From contig JADGDA010000076.1 in NCBI GenBank assembly GCA_015228695.1, forward strand, positions 1 to 9,738: a stretch of DNA of 9,738 bases. The letters run 5' to 3'. The notes below the pieces were generated by a model. The model made no database searches. It was not told where the DNA came from and saw only the letters and a program-made list of their open reading frames with translations. Below are positions 5,623 to 9,738 of the stretch, one piece after another. The stretch comes from Alphaproteobacteria bacterium (GTDB lineage Bacteria > Pseudomonadota > Alphaproteobacteria > Rhodospirillales > Rhodospirillaceae). Position 1 is the stretch's first letter. Each line of letters opens with the position of its first letter. The position numbers were made by a program, and so were the translations under genes.

Positions 5623-8600
5623 CACGGATGCCCCTCCTCGGGAACCAGGGTCGGGGCGCGGACGGGGAAGGTCGGGAAGGGATAGCGCGGCGCCGCCGAG
5701 TCGGATTTGCCCGCGCCCTCCACTCCGATCCAGATATAGCCCCGCGCCCTGTTCTCCCGGAGGTCCGGGCGGGGCGGATCGGCGGGGGCCGTCGCGACCT
5801 CAAAGCGCAGCATGTGGGGCGGCGGCGGTGCGCCGGGCCGGAAGTCGCCCGGTCCGATGCCGTGGACCTGAAGCAGGCGCAGCAGCGACCATTTGCCGGA
5901 ATATTCGAACACCGCCGTGTCGCCGCCCTCGACGAGGGGCGGTCCCGACTCGCCGGGAACGGGCCGATAGGGGGAATTCCTGGCCCAGCGCAGGATGACC
6001 CGCACCGGGTCTCCGTAACGCCATGCCGCCCGGCGCTCCTTGTCCTGGGGCAAAAGGGTCTGACGGCCGATGTCGAGGCGCCAATCGATGATCTGGTTGG
6101 CCCCGGCCTCGAAGTCCCGGTTCACGCGGAAATCGACTTGCAGGGCATAGAGGTCCGACGAGTCGCCTCCGTCCCCATCGACCACCGGCCCCAGAAACCG
6201 GCGCGCCAGATCGAGGCCGTTCAGAAAGATCTTGGCCTGATCCCGGCTGGCTTCCGTGACCTTGCCGGTCTGGATTTCCTTGCGCAGTTCCGCCGCTTCC
6301 CCGTCATAGGTCCGGAAGAACACGCGGATGGTCTCGGGATCGGCCTCGGCCATGCCGGCCTCGGGCGCGCCGACGGCGAAGGGATAGCGTCCGCCGAGAC
6401 GGCGGTTGAACAGCCCCGCCAGTCTGGCATAGCGGGAGGTCGCGGGCGCGGCGGAAAATCCCTGGCACCGGCTCCACAGGATCGCCGCCAGCGCGTCGCG
6501 CCGCTCCAGGAAGGGATCGCCGCCCCGGTCGCCGCCGGCGAATCCTCCGAACTTGGCGGCGCACTCGGCCGTCGCCGCTCCGCCCATGTCGAAACGGATG
6601 AATCTCTCCAGCGCCGCCACCGAACTGCCGGGCTTGCGGCCGTTGTATTTTCCCAGTTCCCGCTCGATGATCCGCCACCTGCGGACCTGCGGCAGAACGG
6701 AGACGTCGCGGTCGAAATCGGGCAGGGACAACAAGGCCACCGCCGGCTCGGCATAGTCCTTGAGCAGGGCGTTGATCCTTTCCCGCTGCCGGTCCAGATA
6801 CTGGAGAACGTCGGCATCGTCCGCGGCGTCGAAGGCGAGCAGGGTCGGTTTCAGGCTTCCGTCCCAATCGCGCAGGGCTTCCCCCGGCCGGTACAGCGCC
6901 TCCTTCTCGAACAGCCGGTCCACCCGGCCGAGCAGATCGAGCGATCCCTGGAGGGTGGCCGCGCGCAGGGCGTCGTAGGGGGCGGCCACCTCGGCTTCGC
7001 GGAGAAGGCCGAGCAGTCTCGATATCCTCTCCGAGGTGGCCCGGAAATCGCGGCTGTCCGTGGTCAACCCTTCCTCTTCCCCGGTTTTCCAGGCGAAGCG
7101 GCTGACGGGCCGCACGCTCTGGGCCTCCGCCAGAACGGAGGACAGGGCCAGTCCCAGCCGGTGGCGCGCGAGCGCGGTCATCCGGTCCCGAAGCCCCTTC
7201 TGAAGGTCTCCCGGCTGATCGGCGGCGAAGCGGGAATGGGCCTGGGCCATGGCGATGGCCTCGTCGAGCTTGCCCGCGTCCCACACCACCCGTTCCCCGT
7301 CCCCGACCCGGGCGCGAATCCGCCGCTCGGGCCGTGGCGACATGAACGGCAGATGGAACAGCGTCCGCAAGCCGCCGTGCAGGGCCAGCAGAGGGGGGGA
7401 AAGGACGAGGCGTCCGTCACTCTCCTCCCGGACCAGGGCCGAGCCCGCCAGGGTCCGCTTGTAGGCGGCGAACTTGTGCCGGAACCGCTCGAATTCCTCC
7501 CGTCCGCTCCGCACGGTCTCGTTCCGCGCCTCGGGGTCGAAGAAGGCCAGGCCGTCGATGGTGTTCAACAAGCGGGCGAACCCCGGCCCGAGGTCGAGTT
7601 CCCCGTCGTGGCCCGCCTCTCCGCCCTCGATCCGCGCCAGCCAATCCTGGGCCCGGTCGAGGGCGTCCAGGAGCCTCCGCAGGGCGGCCAGATCGGCCTC
7701 CTCACTCACGCCGAGCAGTTCGGCCTCGCGCAGGCGGACGGTGACGTTCTGGAGCTGGGCCACCAGCGAGCCGCCGTGGAACATCCGGTCGAACAGGCGC
7801 GTCAGATACTCGCTCAGGCGTCCCATCGCCACCCTCCGGTAGGCGCCGGGCTCGAAGTGGGTTTTCGGCTGGTCCTTGACGCAGCGGAGGTAAAGCGGCC
7901 CGTCGGTGAACGCGCCGGGGGGAAGGGCCGTCCCGAACACGGCCGAGACGAGGCGGACGACGTCCTGGGGATCGCGGGAACCGCCAAGGGCGTTGAAGAG
8001 GCCGGCGTTGGCCTCGACCTGGGCCAGCCCGTCGATCATGGCGGTCAACTGCTTGATTTCGGGAATGTCCTCCGCCGACAGGATGGGGGTGTCGATCGGC
8101 TCCTCAAGAACGGGCAGGGGGCCGAGCAGGCGCTCCGTCGTCTGCTCCAGACGCCGCGCCACCCCCTGGACGACGATCCGCTCGAATCCCCGGACGATGA
8201 AGTCGTCGACGCGTTCTTCCAGTCCGGTGAGCCCGATTCCGGGCCAGGTTCCAGGGATGAAGATCGACGACAGACTTTTTCCACCGACCCGGCCCATCGC
8301 CCCCAGGGCGCGGGCCATGCCGTCTTCTCCCCCGCCGTCCATGGCCGCCCGGATTTCGGTCAGCGCGGGATTGACCTCGCGGAAATCGGCCCGGAGAACG
8401 TTCAGGGAAATCCACAGCCCGGTCACCAGAACCGCCGCGGCCGACGCCATGGCGATCCGCAGGGTTCCGATCATGCGCCCGCGCGCCTCGGCGGCTTCCG
8501 GCTCCACGCGGCCGAGGGCGTGCTCGGGGAAGATCTTGTCGGTGAACACATGGGTGAGAAAGGACGGAAAGGCGAGCCTTCCCCGCGTCTCCGGCGCGCC

Positions 8601-9671
8601 CCCGGTCTCCTCCAGGTCGCCACAGAAATACACGCCCCGGAGAAAGAACGCCGGATGATTGGCGGTCGAGCGGAACAGCCCGTCGAGGCAGACGCCCAGC
8701 CCGTCCTTCATGCTCTGGAATTCGCCGGGAAAGAGCACCACGTCGTCCACGGTGCCGAGGGGCGCGGCCGTCGTGGCGGCGATGTCGATCCGGGCGGAGG
8801 ACAACCCCGTGCCGACGGCATGAAACAGCGCGTCGATCCACTGCGGCGAGTAGGCCACCTCGGAGGAGGCCGGAGTCGACCAGCCGAACATCTCGTCGCG
8901 CCGGTGATCCGGCGCCTCCCGCCAGAAATTGCGGAAGCCGGTCACCACGTCGGTCTTGGTGACCAGGACGTAGACGGGGAAACGGATGCCGAGTTCCACC
9001 TGCATCTGACCCAGCTTGAGATGCAGGCGCTTGGCCTTTTCCGCGAGCGCCTCGCGCGGAAGGCGGCGCAGTCCGAAAAGGTCGGTCGCCGGAATCGTGA
9101 CGACCACGCCGTCGATGGGCCGGCGGGAGCGGACTTTCCGCAGATGGGCGAGAACCCGGAGCCACCCCGGATCGTCGGCCGCGCCCCCGCCCCGGGTCAT
9201 GATCAGGTCGCCGGGCAGGTCGAGGACGACGCCTTGATCGAAGACCCACCAGCCGATGGTCTTGCGCGTTCCGTTGGCGCCGGGGGCGGGGTGGGCAAGG
9301 TGCTGGGCGAGATCGAGCGCCCCGAGCGCCGCCGACTTGCCGCTTCCGGCCTCCCCGATCATGGCGAACCAGGGAACCCGGTACAGGACGCCGCGTCCCG
9401 GAAACCGGCGGCGCAAGGCCGCCCGCGCCGCCCGGAACGAGGCGCGGAGCGACCGGGTTCCCGCCCCGTCCACCCTGGGCGTCCACGGGTTCCCGCCCTC
9501 GCCCCCGCTCCCATCGTCGCCATGGCCGTCCACCACCGACGCGAAGCCGCTCGCCGTGCCCTTTTCCACCCTTTGCCTCAGCACGGCCCACAGGACGAGG
9601 AGGACGAGCAGCGCCAGCACCACGGCCGCAGCGCTGAAATAGGGCAGAACGGGCGCCAGATCCCGGATCAT
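5622..9671 (-). CDS. tssM: Type VI secretion membrane complex ATPase-like subunit TssM (IcmF)
   Basis: A 1349-residue inner-membrane protein of the T6SS trans-envelope complex, normally partnered with TssJ and TssL. Topology read from sequence: one hydrophobic segment at about 8-30, a Gly/Asp-rich linker at 48-61, a cytoplasmic NTPase-like domain at about 95-400, a second membrane segment at about 404-424, then a very long periplasmic part. Motifs: Walker A G-E-A-G-S-G-K-S at 106-113; a Walker B/G3-like L-D-L-P-G-D at 150-155; the guanine-specificity-like T-K-T-D at 238-241; and the IcmF hallmarks F-P-G-E-F-Q-S-M at 314-321 and F-L-R-G-V-Y-F at 343-349. Near the C-terminus, a G-K-W-S-L-L-R-L-L stretch matches the conserved TssM end domain. 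Typical TssM proteins have two N-terminal membrane helices rather than one. The start is fixed by an in-frame TGA two codons upstream. Its stop overlaps the tssF start by 1 bp. Confidence 0.95.
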   Translation of the reverse strand: MIRDLAPVLPYFSAAAVVLALLVLLVLWAVLRQRVEKGTASGFASVVDGHGDDGSGGEGGNPWTPRVDGAGTRSLRASFRAARAALRRRFPGRGVLYRVPWFAMIGEAGSGKSAALGALDLAQHLAHPAPGANGTRKTIGWWVFDQGVVLDLPGDLIMTRGGGAADDPGWLRVLAHLRKVRSRRPIDGVVVTIPATDLFGLRRLPREALAEKAKRLHLKLGQMQVELGIRFPVYVLVTKTDVVTGFRNFWREAPDHRRDEMFGWSTPASSEVAYSPQWIDALFHAVGTGLSSARIDIAATTAAPLGTVDDVVLFPGEFQSMKDGLGVCLDGLFRSTANHPAFFLRGVYFCGDLEETGGAPETRGRLAFPSFLTHVFTDKIFPEHALGRVEPEAAEARGRMIGTLRIAMASAAAVLVTGLWISLNVLRADFREVNPALTEIRAAMDGGGEDGMARALGAMGRVGGKSLSSIFIPGTWPGIGLTGLEERVDDFIVRGFERIVVQGVARRLEQTTERLLGPLPVLEEPIDTPILSAEDIPEIKQLTAMIDGLAQVEANAGLFNALGGSRDPQDVVRLVSAVFGTALPPGAFTDGPLYLRCVKDQPKTHFEPGAYRRVAMGRLSEYLTRLFDRMFHGGSLVAQLQNVTVRLREAELLGVSEEADLAALRRLLDALDRAQDWLARIEGGEAGHDGELDLGPGFARLLNTIDGLAFFDPEARNETVRSGREEFERFRHKFAAYKRTLAGSALVREESDGRLVLSPPLLALHGGLRTLFHLPFMSPRPERRIRARVGDGERVVWDAGKLDEAIAMAQAHSRFAADQPGDLQKGLRDRMTALARHRLGLALSSVLAEAQSVRPVSRFAWKTGEEEGLTTDSRDFRATSERISRLLGLLREAEVAAPYDALRAATLQGSLDLLGRVDRLFEKEALYRPGEALRDWDGSLKPTLLAFDAADDADVLQYLDRQRERINALLKDYAEPAVALLSLPDFDRDVSVLPQVRRWRIIERELGKYNGRKPGSSVAALERFIRFDMGGAATAECAAKFGGFAGGDRGGDPFLERRDALAAILWSRCQGFSAAPATSRYARLAGLFNRRLGGRYPFAVGAPEAGMAEADPETIRVFFRTYDGEAAELRKEIQTGKVTEASRDQAKIFLNGLDLARRFLGPVVDGDGGDSSDLYALQVDFRVNRDFEAGANQIIDWRLDIGRQTLLPQDKERRAAWRYGDPVRVILRWARNSPYRPVPGESGPPLVEGGDTAVFEYSGKWSLLRLLQVHGIGPGDFRPGAPPPPHMLRFEVATAPADPPRPDLRENRARGYIWIGVEGAGKSDSAAPRYPFPTFPVRAPTLVPEEGHP

Positions 9672-9674
9672 CGC

Positions 9675-9738
9675 TCAGCCGCCCCCCCCCACGATGGCGC
9701 GGGTTTCCGCCGACAGGATCAGCCAGAGCACATGGGAC
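9675..9738 (-). CDS. C-terminal end of an unidentified gene upstream of tssM (partial)
   Basis: The last 20 codons of a minus-strand frame enter from the right edge and stop at TGA 9677-9675, only 3 nt before the tssM ATG (TGAGCGATG). The peptide reads as a hydrophobic helix (HVLWLILSAETRAIV) followed by four glycines. Of the other two frames, one stops after five codons and the other runs on past the tssM start, so the chosen frame is the most plausible coding one. Position directly upstream of tssM suggests a T6SS gene such as tssL, but the tail does not match any T6SS family ending I recognise, so I assign no function. The glycines are encoded by an unbroken run of nine G (9690-9682). Confidence 0.55.
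   Translation of the reverse strand, partial: SHVLWLILSAETRAIVGGGG
9682..9690. repeat. Nine-base poly-C/poly-G homopolymer at the gene junction before tssM
   Basis: This is the longest homopolymer in the window, reading as G9 on the coding strand. It lies within the last codons of the upstream gene and ends 10 nt before the tssM ATG. No clear GGAGG-type ribosome-binding site precedes tssM, so this run may be the closest thing to one. Such runs can slip during replication. Gain or loss of one base would change the upstream protein's ending and the spacing to the tssM start. Variability is inference. Confidence 0.6.

Noticed and set aside
4420..5685. A 421-codon plus-strand open frame antisense to tssF
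   Set aside because: It mirrors the codon structure of tssF, has no recognisable motif and crosses the tssM/tssF junction. Shadow frame.
8104..9591. A 495-codon minus-strand frame overlapping the 5' part of tssM
   Set aside because: It is an alternate frame within tssM, Arg/Gly-rich without motifs, whereas the tssM frame contains Walker A and the IcmF signatures.
1..9738. CRISPR arrays, tRNA/rRNA genes, insertion sequences, T6SS effector or immunity genes
   Set aside because: No direct spaced repeats, cloverleaf-like or rRNA sequence, transposase motifs, or effector-type coding regions were seen. Nearly all bases are accounted for by the listed genes.

Overview
The window is very GC-rich, with almost no intergenic space and long spurious open frames antisense to the real genes. 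This points to a high-GC proteobacterium. The divergent mutY/dciA (DUF721) pair is the arrangement seen in many alphaproteobacteria, so an alphaproteobacterium, perhaps Rhodospirillales-like, is my best guess. That assignment is inference; there is no rRNA or other decisive marker here.

Left part (1-1389): two overlapping genes on the minus strand encode two different SGNH/GDSL-type hydrolases. The first (451-1230) is secreted. The second (from 458, running off the left edge) is a lipoprotein. Such pairs often accompany exported-polymer O-acylation genes, but no acyltransferase is visible here. Between them and mutY, at 1316-1372, is an AT-rich perfect 24-bp inverted repeat with a 9-nt loop. 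It directly follows mutY and contains a 10-codon reading frame with a strong ribosome-binding site. This is the most unusual non-coding structure in the window.

Middle (1390-3019): mutY (minus, A/G mismatch adenine glycosylase) and dciA (plus, DUF721 replicative-helicase loader) diverge from a 58-bp promoter region. Both are housekeeping genome-maintenance genes.

Right part (3014-9738): a minus-strand type VI secretion (T6SS) operon, read right to left. It contains the last 20 codons of an unidentified gene, then tssM (IcmF-like membrane-complex ATPase), tssF and tssG (baseplate wedge). Every junction is overlapping or nearly so, indicating translational coupling. TssM would anchor the trans-envelope complex in the inner membrane, and TssF/TssG would form the baseplate that docks on it and from which the contractile tail is built. 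The operon ends at tssG, whose stop codon overlaps the 3' end of dciA by 6 bp. The rest of the T6SS (sheath, ATPase TssH, TssJ, TssK, TssL, Hcp, VgrG, effectors) is not in the window.

I see no tRNA, rRNA, CRISPR array, insertion sequence or recognisable effector. I do not claim a new system. The best leads are the palindrome with its mini-ORF, a TssM with one N-terminal membrane segment instead of two, and long poly-G tracts in and just before T6SS genes.
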